A stretch of DNA of 58,078 nt from Corallococcus interemptor (lineage in GTDB: Bacteria; Myxococcota; Myxococcia; Myxococcales; Myxococcaceae): positions 1 through 58,078 of the forward strand of contig NZ_RAWM01000048.1 of NCBI RefSeq assembly GCF_003668875.1, read 5' to 3'. Position numbers and translations under genes: made by a program. This document shows, piece by piece, positions 8,736-16,375 of this stretch (its first letter is position 1; each line of letters begins with the position of its first letter). Below the pieces are notes generated by a model, which was given only the letters and a program-made list of their open reading frames with translations, did not search any database and was not told the origin of the DNA.

Positions 8736-10087
8736 CACGGTGCACCCTGGCGCAGGAGGAACAGCTCGCTCGTGCCGTCCGGCTTCCATGAACCCACGAC
8801 GACTTCGCGGCGCTTGTCGCCATCCAGGTCCGCCGTCACCACGTACAGCGCGCGGCCCGGCGGGAGCGCTCCCTGCCACAGCGGCTCGTGCGCCATTGGC
8901 GCGTCGGAGCTCAACGACAGCACCCGCAGCGCGTCCGGTGCCGGCTGGAACTGCGGTGACGTGGTGAGCAGCTCCGGGACCCCGTCTCCATCCAGGTCTC
9001 CCAGCGCGCTGCCCGCGCCCAGCCCGGCCAGCTTCGCCGGCGCCGACGCGGGACGGGCGTAGAGCGACGCCGTGCCGTCCGCGTGCACGAACAGCATGCG
9101 CTGCGCCGCGAAGCTCGCCGTGCCAAAGGGCGAGGACACCGTGACGGCGCGCCCGTCCGCCAGCCGGACCTCGGGCCCGAACAGCGTCTGCCCCGGCAGG
9201 AACGCCCCTCGCTCCCCCGTCCCCAGCGGCGCGGCGTCCAGCGTCCCCGTCGCGCGCAGCGTCCCCTTCGCCTTGTCCAGCACCATCACCTCGCCGCGCG
9301 CGTACCGCGTGCTCCAGGCCGCCAGCCTCGGCGGCCCCGTCAGCACCGCCAGCGCTCCGAAGGCTTCCCGCGTCGTCGCCGCGGCCGGCGTCCCCTCCAG
9401 CTCCCGCCGCGCGAGCACCCGCCCGTCCGCGCCGAACACCACCACCTCGTGCTCGGTGAGCGCGGCCACCTCATCCCGGCCATCGCCGTCCAGGTCCCCC
9501 GCCGCCAGCGCGCCCAGCGGCGTCTCCAGCCTCGCGAACACCGCGCCCAGCAGGCGCACCGGCCGCCGCTGTTGCGGACCCGGGCCCTGCGCCGTCGAGG
9601 CCGGCATCCCCACCGACGCCAGCGCCAGCACCGTGGCGTCCGCCTCCACGCCCTCGGCCACGGCGGCGGCGGGCTTCGGCGGACGCGTGGGCGTGCGGCC
9701 GGACCAGAAGTTCACCCACGTGCCCAGCACGTCGCCTCGGGCCGTCAGCTCTCCGCCCTCCACGTCCAGCGTGAGCCTCGCCAGCGAGCGGGCCCCCTGT
9801 TCGCGGGCGGCGGCCTCGGCGCGCTCCGGCGCGACGTCCAGCACCACCGGCGCCAGGTTCATCGCCGACAGCCGCGCGGCCAGCAGCGTCCCGAAGGCCC
9901 GGCGCAACTCCGCCGAGCTTCCGGTCAGGACGATGGCCACGGGCGCTTCAGCGGGCGCGCCGCGAATGGCATCCGCCACGGCGAGGGCCAGCCGGGCGGA
10001 GGCGGGAGGCGCGCCGTCGTCCTGGTCCGCACGGGCGGGCAGGGCGAACGCGAGCACCAGGAGCAGCGGCAGGAGCGAGCGACTCAC
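8735..10087 (-). CDS. Exported FG-GAP/VCBS repeat protein
   Basis: About 450 residues with a signal peptide (MSRSLLPLLLVLAFALPARA). Residues about 25-170 form an alpha/beta region without a recognised family (VAIVLTGSSAELRRAFGTLLAARL). After it come calcium-binding-loop repeats of the FG-GAP/VCBS type: AAGDLDGDGRDEVAAL, GDLDGDGVPELLTT and TADLDGDKRREVVVG, which usually build a beta-propeller. The GTG start overlaps the stop of the PBP gene (GTGA) and its stop overlaps the ATG of the solute-binding protein, so the three are translationally coupled. A periplasmic scaffold working with the PBP is an inference from this coupling. Confidence 0.75.
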   Translation of the reverse strand: MSRSLLPLLLVLAFALPARADQDDGAPPASARLALAVADAIRGAPAEAPVAIVLTGSSAELRRAFGTLLAARLSAMNLAPVVLDVAPERAEAAAREQGARSLARLTLDVEGGELTARGDVLGTWVNFWSGRTPTRPPKPAAAVAEGVEADATVLALASVGMPASTAQGPGPQQRRPVRLLGAVFARLETPLGALAAGDLDGDGRDEVAALTEHEVVVFGADGRVLARRELEGTPAAATTREAFGALAVLTGPPRLAAWSTRYARGEVMVLDKAKGTLRATGTLDAAPLGTGERGAFLPGQTLFGPEVRLADGRAVTVSSPFGTASFAAQRMLFVHADGTASLYARPASAPAKLAGLGAGSALGDLDGDGVPELLTTSPQFQPAPDALRVLSLSSDAPMAHEPLWQGALPPGRALYVVTADLDGDKRREVVVGSWKPDGTSELFLLRQGAP

Positions 10088-12720
10088 AGCCCCCTTTTGC
10101 CACCTTCCTCCAGGAAGTAGTTGTCCGGCGTCACCTGTCCGGGCGGCGGCGCCTCGGCGGTGGGCTGGGTGCCCTCCAGGTAGGGCTCCATCCGCCCCGG
10201 AACGGCGTTGCCCGCGAGCAGCCCCGTGGCCGGGTCGATGCGCACCTGGGTGACGCCCGGGGGAACCTCGAAGTCGCGCGCGGGCAGGCCTTCTTCCGCC
10301 ACGCGCATGAAGTTGAGCCAGATGGGCAGCGCGGCCCGGCCGCCCGTCTCGCTGCTGCCCAGCGGCGAGTTGTCATCGAAGCCCACCCACGCGCTGGCCA
10401 CCCAGTCCATCGTGAAGCCGTTGAACCACGTGTCCTTGGACTCGTTGGTGGTGCCCGTCTTGCCCGCGGCGGGCCGGTTCAGCTGCAGCACCGCGCGCGC
10501 CGAGCCGTCCTCCACCACGCTGCGCATCAGCGACGTGGTGAGGTACGCCACCGCCGGAGGCAGCGTCTCCTCGAACGCCGGCTGGTGCTCCTCCAGCACC
10601 GTGCCCTTCGCGTCGCGCACGCGCAGGAGCGTCAGCGGCTCCGCGTAGCGGCCGTTGGCCTGGAGCGTGGCGTATGCGTTCACGGCCTCCAGCATCGTCA
10701 CCTCGCCGGTGCCCAGCGCCAGCGTGAGGTTCTCCGGCATCGCGGAGCGGATGCCCGCGCGGCGCGCGAAGTCGATGGCGGTCGCGGGGGTGATCGCTTC
10801 AATCAGGCGCACGGACACCGTGTTCTTCGACTTGCTCAGCGCCGTGCGCAGCGTCATGGGGCCCTCGAAGCGCCCGTCGAAGTTCTTGGGCCGCCACGTC
10901 TTGCCCGTGTACGGGTCGCGGATGGACTCCGGCGCGTCGTTCACCATGGAGAGCGGGGTGAAGCGGCCGCTGGCCAGCGCCGCGCCGTAGATGAACGGCT
11001 TGAACGACGAACCCGGCTGCCGCTTCGCCTGCGTGGCGCGGTTGAACGACGAGCGCTCCGCGTCATAGCCGCCCACCATGGCCACCACGTTGCGGTTGGC
11101 CGGGTTGATGACCACGAGCCCGCCCTGCACCACGGGCACCTGATCCAACGTGGCCTCCACGAAGGCCGGCGCCGGAGGGGCCTTGAGCACGCGCACGAAC
11201 ACCAGCTCCCCGGGGGTGAACACGTCCGAGATGTCCTTGGGCGCGCTCTTCTTCTTCTGCCGCGCCCAGCTGACGGACGCGAAGGACACCTCCGCGGTGC
11301 GCCCCACCAGGTCCACGCGCGCCACGTTGCGCTTGACGTCCACCTCCATCACGTAGCCCGTGAGGCGCAGGCCTTCCTCCATGGGCTTGAGGAGGACCTG
11401 GCCCACGCGCTCACGCTCCGGCGACCGGGCCTCCTCTTCCTCTGAATCCGTGTCCGCGGCCAGGGCGGCGGGCTGCTGCTCCTCGGCGCCCTCCACCTCC
11501 TGCGTGGTGGGCGTCTTGGCCGCCGGAGCCGGCGCGGCCACAGGCTGCGCGAGCGGCGCCAGGTCCGCGACGTAGCCCTGGTCCTTCTGGCGGCGGCCGG
11601 CCTCGTCGATGCGCTGGACGATGAGCTCGCGGTAGCGCTTCCACTGCGCCTCCTCCAGCTTGCCCTGCGCGCCCCGGTAGCCCTGGCGCCGGTCCAGGGC
11701 CTCCAGGCCGTCGCGCACGGCCTGCTCGGCGGTGGCCTGGAGCTTGGGGACCAGCGCGATGTCCACGCGCAGGCCGCCCTCCATGACCGTCTTCTCGCCG
11801 TAGCGCTCAATCAGCGTGCGGCGGATCTCCTCCGCGTAGTACGCGCCCGCGCTGACCGGCTTGCGCGGCGCGAGCACGATGGGCTTCTCCTTCTCCGCCT
11901 CCACCACCGGGCGCGGCACGAAGCCCTGGCCCGCCATCTGCTCCAGCACGTAGCGCTGGCGCGCCTTGGCGCGGGTGATGTTCGCCACCGGGTTGATGCG
12001 GTGGGGCGACTGCACGGTGCCCGCGAGCACGGCGGCCTCGCCCACGGACAGGTCCTTCGCGTGCTTGCCGAAGTAGAAGAGCGCGGCCTCCTCCAGCCCG
12101 TAGCGGCGCTGCCCGAAGTACACGCCGTTGATGTAGAGGCTGAGGATCTGATCCTTCGTGAGCGCCTGCTCCAGGCGCGGGGTGAGGATCCACTCGCGGA
12201 TCTTGCGGCCCAGGCTGCGCTCGGGCGTCAGCAGCATGTTCTTCACCACCTGCTGCGTGAGCGTGGACGCGCCGGACTTGCGGCTGCCGGGGATGAGGTT
12301 CTTCACGCCCGCGCGCAGGATGCCGAAGGGGTCCAGGCCCTCGTGCTTGTAGAAGTCCGCGTCCTCGGCGGCGAGGAACGCGTTGCGCACGTGCGGCGGC
12401 AGGTCTTCAATCCGGATGAGCGTGCGGCGCTCCAGCGCGTACTCGGCGCAGAGCGAGCCGTCCGCGCACGTCACCTTCGTCACCTGCGGCGGCTGGTAGT
12501 TGCGCAGCGACTCCACGGAGGGCAGGTCGCGGCTGAAGTAGACGTACGTGCCCACGCACACGCCGATGACGAGCACCAGCCCCACGACGCCCAGCACGAG
12601 CAGCCGCTTCGTCCAGCGCCACAGCGCGGCGCCGAAGCCGCCTTTTTTGGGCGGCGGGGCTCCGGTCGGGGCCTGGGGAATGGGCTCAGGGGAAGGAGGC
12701 ATCGGTCGGGCCGGAGTCAT
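10084..12720 (-). CDS. Class A penicillin-binding protein (PBP1A family), bifunctional
   Basis: About 878 residues. A cytoplasmic Pro-rich start, one transmembrane helix (about 40-62), then the GT51 glycosyltransferase with EDADFYKHEGLD (catalytic Glu) and GASTLTQQVVKNMLL. The transpeptidase has the Ser motif PGSSFKPF (about residue 567), SKN in LSKSKNTVSV, and KTG in AGKTGTTNESKD (about 753). It polymerises and cross-links peptidoglycan. An acidic insert (about 410-440, TDSEEEEARSPERE) separates the two enzyme domains. It is the first gene of the tightly overlapped minus-strand operon with the FG-GAP and solute-binding genes. A second in-frame ATG at 12702 is also possible as start. Confidence 0.92.
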   Translation of the reverse strand: MTPARPMPPSPEPIPQAPTGAPPPKKGGFGAALWRWTKRLLVLGVVGLVLVIGVCVGTYVYFSRDLPSVESLRNYQPPQVTKVTCADGSLCAEYALERRTLIRIEDLPPHVRNAFLAAEDADFYKHEGLDPFGILRAGVKNLIPGSRKSGASTLTQQVVKNMLLTPERSLGRKIREWILTPRLEQALTKDQILSLYINGVYFGQRRYGLEEAALFYFGKHAKDLSVGEAAVLAGTVQSPHRINPVANITRAKARQRYVLEQMAGQGFVPRPVVEAEKEKPIVLAPRKPVSAGAYYAEEIRRTLIERYGEKTVMEGGLRVDIALVPKLQATAEQAVRDGLEALDRRQGYRGAQGKLEEAQWKRYRELIVQRIDEAGRRQKDQGYVADLAPLAQPVAAPAPAAKTPTTQEVEGAEEQQPAALAADTDSEEEEARSPERERVGQVLLKPMEEGLRLTGYVMEVDVKRNVARVDLVGRTAEVSFASVSWARQKKKSAPKDISDVFTPGELVFVRVLKAPPAPAFVEATLDQVPVVQGGLVVINPANRNVVAMVGGYDAERSSFNRATQAKRQPGSSFKPFIYGAALASGRFTPLSMVNDAPESIRDPYTGKTWRPKNFDGRFEGPMTLRTALSKSKNTVSVRLIEAITPATAIDFARRAGIRSAMPENLTLALGTGEVTMLEAVNAYATLQANGRYAEPLTLLRVRDAKGTVLEEHQPAFEETLPPAVAYLTTSLMRSVVEDGSARAVLQLNRPAAGKTGTTNESKDTWFNGFTMDWVASAWVGFDDNSPLGSSETGGRAALPIWLNFMRVAEEGLPARDFEVPPGVTQVRIDPATGLLAGNAVPGRMEPYLEGTQPTAEAPPPGQVTPDNYFLEEGGKRGL

Positions 12721-12830
12721 GACGCTCGTGAAGGCGGGGTGAAGGACTGGAGGTTAGACCGGGGGGCGGGCGGGGTGAACCCGTCCGGGCCATCCCCCCG
12801 GAAAGCGGCGGTGTTTCCTGGCCGCCCGCC

Positions 12831-13898
12831 CTACGGCGCGACGGGCGGCAGCGGCTCCGGGAGGAGCGGACCCGCCGGGTCGGCCCGGGCCACGCGGCCC
12901 ACCCGCTCCGCGTTGACGCGGGCCTGCACGTAGCGGGGGGACAGCCGGGTGGCGGCGGCGTAGGCGGCGCGGGCCTCCTCCAGCCGGCCCAGGCGCTCGC
13001 AGGCGACGCCCAGGTTGTTCTGCACGTAGGCCACGTGCGGCAGGAGGCTGGCGGCCTGGGTGAGGACCTCCACGGCGCGCGCGTTGTCGTTGGCGCGCAG
13101 GTAGGCGAAGCCCAGGTTGTTGAGCGCGTGGCCGTGCTCGGGGTCCAGGTGCACCGCCTGCTGGAAGCGCAGGATGGCGGAGGCCAGCTCATTGGCGCCC
13201 AGGTGCGCGCGGCCGAGCACCTGGTACACCTCCGGGTCCTCCGGGTCGCGCAGGAGCGCCTCCTCGCCCACGTGGACGGCTTCCGCGAAGCGGCCCTCCG
13301 ACACCAGGAGCCGCGCCTGCTGCACCAGCGCCCCCGCGTCGTGGGGCTCCGCCTGGCCCAGCCGGGCGTACGCGTCGATGGCCAGCTTCGTGTCCCCGGA
13401 CAGCCGGGCCGTGCGCGCCAGCTGCGCCAGGGCCTCCGTGGCGCCCGGGTCGTCGTGCAGCGCGCGGCGCAGCTCCGTCACGGCGCCGGACAGGTCGCCC
13501 AGCTCGCGCAGCCCCAGGGCGCGGGCCACGTGGTCCACCCGGCGGGCGTGCGTGTGCGGCAGCGCCAGGGCGTCACCGGGCGCAGGGGCCTCGGCGGCGG
13601 CCGGGGCTTCGGCGGCGGCCTCGTCCACGAGGCGCGGGGCGGCCATCAGCGAGGGCTCGTGGCTCGCGGACTCCAGCGGCAGGGTGGGAGCGGCGGCGAC
13701 AGGGGCCTGGGCCGCGCGGGTCTCCACGGCGTGGACGAGCCAGGGCTTGAGCAGGCGGGGCAGGGGGACGTCCTCCCACGCGGCGAGCCCCAGGGCGGCG
13801 AGCGCGGCGGGGATGAGGGCCTTGCGAAGCGCGGGCGGCACGGTGAAGCGCCGGAAGGAGGCGGGGCGACGGGACCGGGTGCGCGTCTTCGGGTTCAT
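12831..13898 (-). CDS. TPR-repeat membrane protein
   Basis: About 355 residues. A very basic N-terminus (MNPKTRTRSRRPASFRR) and a hydrophobic segment (about 28-43) suggest an inner-membrane anchor. An Ala/Pro linker follows, then at least six tetratricopeptide units from about residue 130 (for example DPGATEALAQLARTARLSGD, DPEHGHALNNLGFAYLRAND). TPRs bind protein partners. The ATG at 13898 is supported by GAGGGG ten bases upstream; the frame remains open further but would run antisense into exonuclease III. The gene is divergent from xth with a 208-bp gap in which I saw no clear promoter. Confidence 0.8.
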   Translation of the reverse strand: MNPKTRTRSRRPASFRRFTVPPALRKALIPAALAALGLAAWEDVPLPRLLKPWLVHAVETRAAQAPVAAAPTLPLESASHEPSLMAAPRLVDEAAAEAPAAAEAPAPGDALALPHTHARRVDHVARALGLRELGDLSGAVTELRRALHDDPGATEALAQLARTARLSGDTKLAIDAYARLGQAEPHDAGALVQQARLLVSEGRFAEAVHVGEEALLRDPEDPEVYQVLGRAHLGANELASAILRFQQAVHLDPEHGHALNNLGFAYLRANDNARAVEVLTQAASLLPHVAYVQNNLGVACERLGRLEEARAAYAAATRLSPRYVQARVNAERVGRVARADPAGPLLPEPLPPVAP

Positions 13899-14106
13899 GG
13901 CAATCCCCTCGGGGCTGCTCAAGGACAGCGGCGGGCGCCTGGAGCGGCGGCCCGGGGCCGGTGCTTTTTCCGGCCCGGGACCTCCTATTGCGACCGGTGT
14001 GCCAACGGTTTTCCCCTCTGGGGGGCGGCGGGTGTGTCCCTGGGGCCACAGGCGGCGGGGGAAAAGCGTGGCAGGGGCGTGGGCCGCGTGCGACGGTCCG
14101 CGCCGC

Positions 14107-14877
14107 ATGCGAATCGCGACCTGGAACGTGAACTCGGTGAGGGCCCGGCAGCAGCGGTTGATCAACTGGCTGAAGGGCAACCAGCCGGACGTGCTGTGCC
14201 TGCAGGAGCTCAAGTGCACCGACGCGGACTTCCCCTTCGACGCGGTGAAGGAGGCGGGCTACTTCGCCGCGGTGCACGGGCAGAAGACGTACAACGGCGT
14301 GGCCATCCTGGCGAAGACGGAGCCCACGGACGTGGTGCGCGGCCTGTCGGACGGGGTGGATGACACGCACGCGCGCTTCATCTCCGCGACGGTGAACGGC
14401 ATCCGCGTGGTGAGCGCGTACGCGCCCAACGGGCAGCAGGTGGACTCGCCCGCGTACGTCTACAAGCTGGAGTGGTACCGGCGGCTGCGCAACTACCTGG
14501 ACACGCGCCACAAGCCGGACGACCTGGTGGTGATGGGCGGGGACTGGAACATCGCGCCGGAGCCCATCGACGTGTACGACGTGGCGCAGTGGGAGGGGCA
14601 GACGCTCTTCACGTTGAAGGAGCGTGACGCGCTCCAGCAGGTGTGCGCGTTCGGGCTCACGGATGCGTTCCGCAAGCTGCACCCGGACGTGCAGAAGTTC
14701 TCCTGGTGGGACTACCGGATGCTGATGTTCCCCAAGAACAAGGGCGTGCGGATCGACCACCTGTTCCTCACGGCGCCGCTGTTGCCCCGGCTCACGGCAT
14801 GTGACGTGGATCGCGAAGAGCGCAAGGGACAGCAGCCGTCGGACCACGCGCCGGTGTGGCTGGAGTTGAAGGACTGA
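14107..14877 (+). CDS. xth: Exodeoxyribonuclease III
   Basis: 256 residues, the normal family length. All endonuclease/exonuclease/phosphatase motifs are present: MRIATWNVNSVRAR, LCLQELKC (metal-binding Glu), YAPNGQ, GGDWNIAP, and the terminal SDHAPVWLEL (catalytic Asp-His). It removes nucleotides 3' to 5' and incises abasic sites in base-excision repair. The ATG at 14107 begins exactly at the conserved motif. Its last 9 codons, the stop and the next bases are copied as part of a 57-bp direct repeat at 16319, after the SitA6/SitI6 cassette, which indicates that the gene originally lay directly before thrC. Confidence 0.95.
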   Translation: MRIATWNVNSVRARQQRLINWLKGNQPDVLCLQELKCTDADFPFDAVKEAGYFAAVHGQKTYNGVAILAKTEPTDVVRGLSDGVDDTHARFISATVNGIRVVSAYAPNGQQVDSPAYVYKLEWYRRLRNYLDTRHKPDDLVVMGGDWNIAPEPIDVYDVAQWEGQTLFTLKERDALQQVCAFGLTDAFRKLHPDVQKFSWWDYRMLMFPKNKGVRIDHLFLTAPLLPRLTACDVDREERKGQQPSDHAPVWLELKD

Positions 14878-14907
14878 GTAGAGTCGCAAGGCATGTCCGT
14901 CCTCCGA
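14851..14907 (+). repeat. 57-bp direct repeat, left copy (end of xth plus start of thrC)
   Basis: Identical over all 57 bases to 16319-16375. The copy holds the last 9 codons of xth with the stop, the 15-bp spacer with its ribosome-binding region, and the first five codons (MSVLR) of thrC. In this copy only the xth part is functional; the thrC part is a vestige. Confidence 0.95.
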
Positions 14908-14922
14908 AGCGAACTGGGATGA
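14893..14922 (+). other. Vestigial thrC start acting as possible 9-codon leader
   Basis: The duplicated thrC ATG opens a reading frame of nine codons (MSVLRSELG) whose TGA overlaps the ATG of the SitA6-type gene as ATGA. The toxin gene has no good Shine-Dalgarno of its own, so it may be translated by coupling to this captured thrC start. The ORF is seen; translation is inference. Confidence 0.4.
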
Positions 14923-15572
14923 AGACCTCCGCGTGGGTCTTGTTCCTGTTTCTTGCAGGGTGCGCTACGGCGCCAGTGCCCGCGCTGGAGCCGTGGAGCA
15001 GCGCGGAGCACATCGATGGGGAAGAGCCCTGCGAGAGCGCTGACCGGTGCGTGACGCTGGTCTGCGCCGACGACCTGTGCGGCATGTATCGCTGCGAGGA
15101 CGCGGGCGCCTTGCTGGCTCGCGGTGGAATCCGCCCTCCGGTGGCGTCGGCTGCGCCCGGTTCCGGGCCTCGGCGCCACTGGGGCAGTGCCCAGCCGCTT
15201 CCGGGCGACCGGGAGGCCATCTTCGTCATCCGTTGGTACAACCACCCCGCGCCAACGCCGACCGACGGGCGGAAGCCCTCAGGTTCGGGATGGGTTCGAC
15301 ATCATCTCTACCCACAGGAAGCCCGCCTCGCGACGTTCTTCAAGCGTCGAGCGAACATCAACGTGCATGACTTCACGATGGTCATTCCCCGCGCGGAGCA
15401 CGTGCGGCTGCATGGCGTCGGAGGACGGGGCGGCCCCTGGAATCAGGCGTGGCGCGACTTCGCTGAGACACACCGGAACGCATCCCCGAAGGAAATCCAG
15501 GACCAGCTGGCCCGGATGATCGTCGACTTCAACATCATGGGACCCATCGTTCCCTATTATTTCATGCGTTGA
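14919..15572 (+). CDS. sitA6: SitA6-type polymorphic toxin lipoprotein (TIGR02269 family), cassette 1
   Basis: 217 residues. The signal peptide ends in the lipobox LAGC (Cys15). A Cys-rich stretch follows (CESADRCVTLVCADDLCGMYRC), then a linker and a C-terminal domain with RHHLYPQ, NINVHDFTMVIPRAEHVRLHG and GPWNQAWRDFA, the His-rich pattern of the DUF2380/TIGR02269 lipoproteins that resembles HNH-like nucleases. SitA lipoproteins are moved between myxobacterial cells by TraAB-dependent outer membrane exchange and poison recipients without immunity. The neighbour downstream is the matching double-CXXCG immunity gene. It is inserted between xth and thrC and bounded by a direct repeat. Codon use is less GC-biased than in the neighbours, which fits transfer. 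Nuclease action is inference. Confidence 0.85.
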   Translation: MKTSAWVLFLFLAGCATAPVPALEPWSSAEHIDGEEPCESADRCVTLVCADDLCGMYRCEDAGALLARGGIRPPVASAAPGSGPRRHWGSAQPLPGDREAIFVIRWYNHPAPTPTDGRKPSGSGWVRHHLYPQEARLATFFKRRANINVHDFTMVIPRAEHVRLHGVGGRGGPWNQAWRDFAETHRNASPKEIQDQLARMIVDFNIMGPIVPYYFMR

Positions 15573-15588
15573 GTTCCAGGAGGACTGC

Positions 15589-16302
15589 ATGAAGTTCTTC
15601 AGGCTTCGCCCCGCGGAAGGCCCCCTCTTCACCGGCTTCCTGGACGGTGTTCATCAGTGGGGGCTTCCTGGTGGGCTCTGCCCGGTATGCGAGGCCAGCC
15701 CCGGAGGCCTGGGCGAGGCCTATCCCTCCATGGACCTTTCGGGTTGGGCTCATCGGCGGGAACTCGCGGAAGCAAGGCAGGTACCCCTGGAGGAATATGA
15801 GCGCCTGCGTGAGCTGCTGAGACCTCACGCTCCGCCTGGCGCTCTCCTCCTGCCTGATTCGGAGTTCGGCATCCTCCGGGCAAAAGCCTCGGGTCGATGG
15901 GGTGCATTGCATCTGCCGTACGCATGGCTGCTGGTGATGCAACGCGAGGCACTTGTGCGGGTGCGCGCAGCAGGGTTCGACCTCCTCGCGAGCGGCATGG
16001 ACCTGCGCTTTCGAGGCAAGGCTCCGCCAGTGGAGTTGGTGGAAATCGAACTGCATCCTCGAGGCCGCCTGCATGACAGCTGCTTTCCTGGCGGACGTGA
16101 GCGCCCCTGCGAACGGTGTGGACGTCAGGGGGACCGTTTGCCGGATGCACCCGCGCTGGATGGGAGCACCCTGCCCACCGACATGGACTTGTTCCGCCTC
16201 AGTGACTTCACCACCGTCATCATCGCCAACGAGCGGTTCGTGGACGCCGTGACTCGGCTCGAACTGGATGGCGTCGTGTTCAAGGAATTGCCGGTCCTCT
16301 GA
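15589..16302 (+). CDS. sitI6: SitI6-type double-CXXCG immunity protein, cassette 1
   Basis: 237 residues, soluble, no signal peptide. It carries the two cysteine pairs of the TIGR02264 family: CPVC near residue 31 and CERCG near 177, which probably bind one zinc. The N-terminus (MKFFRLRPAEG) and C-terminus (FVDAVTRLELDGVVFKELPVL) match its paralogue at 18880. It should neutralise the toxin encoded 16 bp upstream in the same operon, by analogy with SitA6/SitI6 pairs. The ATG has AGGAGG a few bases upstream. Codon use is atypical for the window (many GGA, CGA and AT-ending codons). Confidence 0.85.
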   Translation: MKFFRLRPAEGPLFTGFLDGVHQWGLPGGLCPVCEASPGGLGEAYPSMDLSGWAHRRELAEARQVPLEEYERLRELLRPHAPPGALLLPDSEFGILRAKASGRWGALHLPYAWLLVMQREALVRVRAAGFDLLASGMDLRFRGKAPPVELVEIELHPRGRLHDSCFPGGRERPCERCGRQGDRLPDAPALDGSTLPTDMDLFRLSDFTTVIIANERFVDAVTRLELDGVVFKELPVL

Positions 16303-16318
16303 ACGAAGGCTCCTCCCT

Positions 16319-16375
16319 CCGGTGTGGCTGGAGTTGAAGGACTGAGTAGAGTCGCAAGGCATGTCCGTCCTCCGA
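16319..16375 (+). repeat. 57-bp direct repeat, right copy
   Basis: Perfect copy of 14851-14907. Here the thrC start is functional while the xth part (last nine codons and stop) is a non-functional remnant. The distance between copies is 1468 bp, with 1411 bp of unique cassette DNA in between. Confidence 0.95.

Noticed and set aside
12821-12849. A GCCGCCCG/CGGGCGGC hairpin as terminator of the TPR gene.
   Set aside because: It spans the stop codon and coding bases of the gene, so it is more likely chance pairing of GC-rich sequence.
14919-16318. Cassette 1 as an insertion sequence.
   Set aside because: No transposase gene and no terminal inverted repeats; the 57-bp flanking duplication is far longer than usual target-site duplications.
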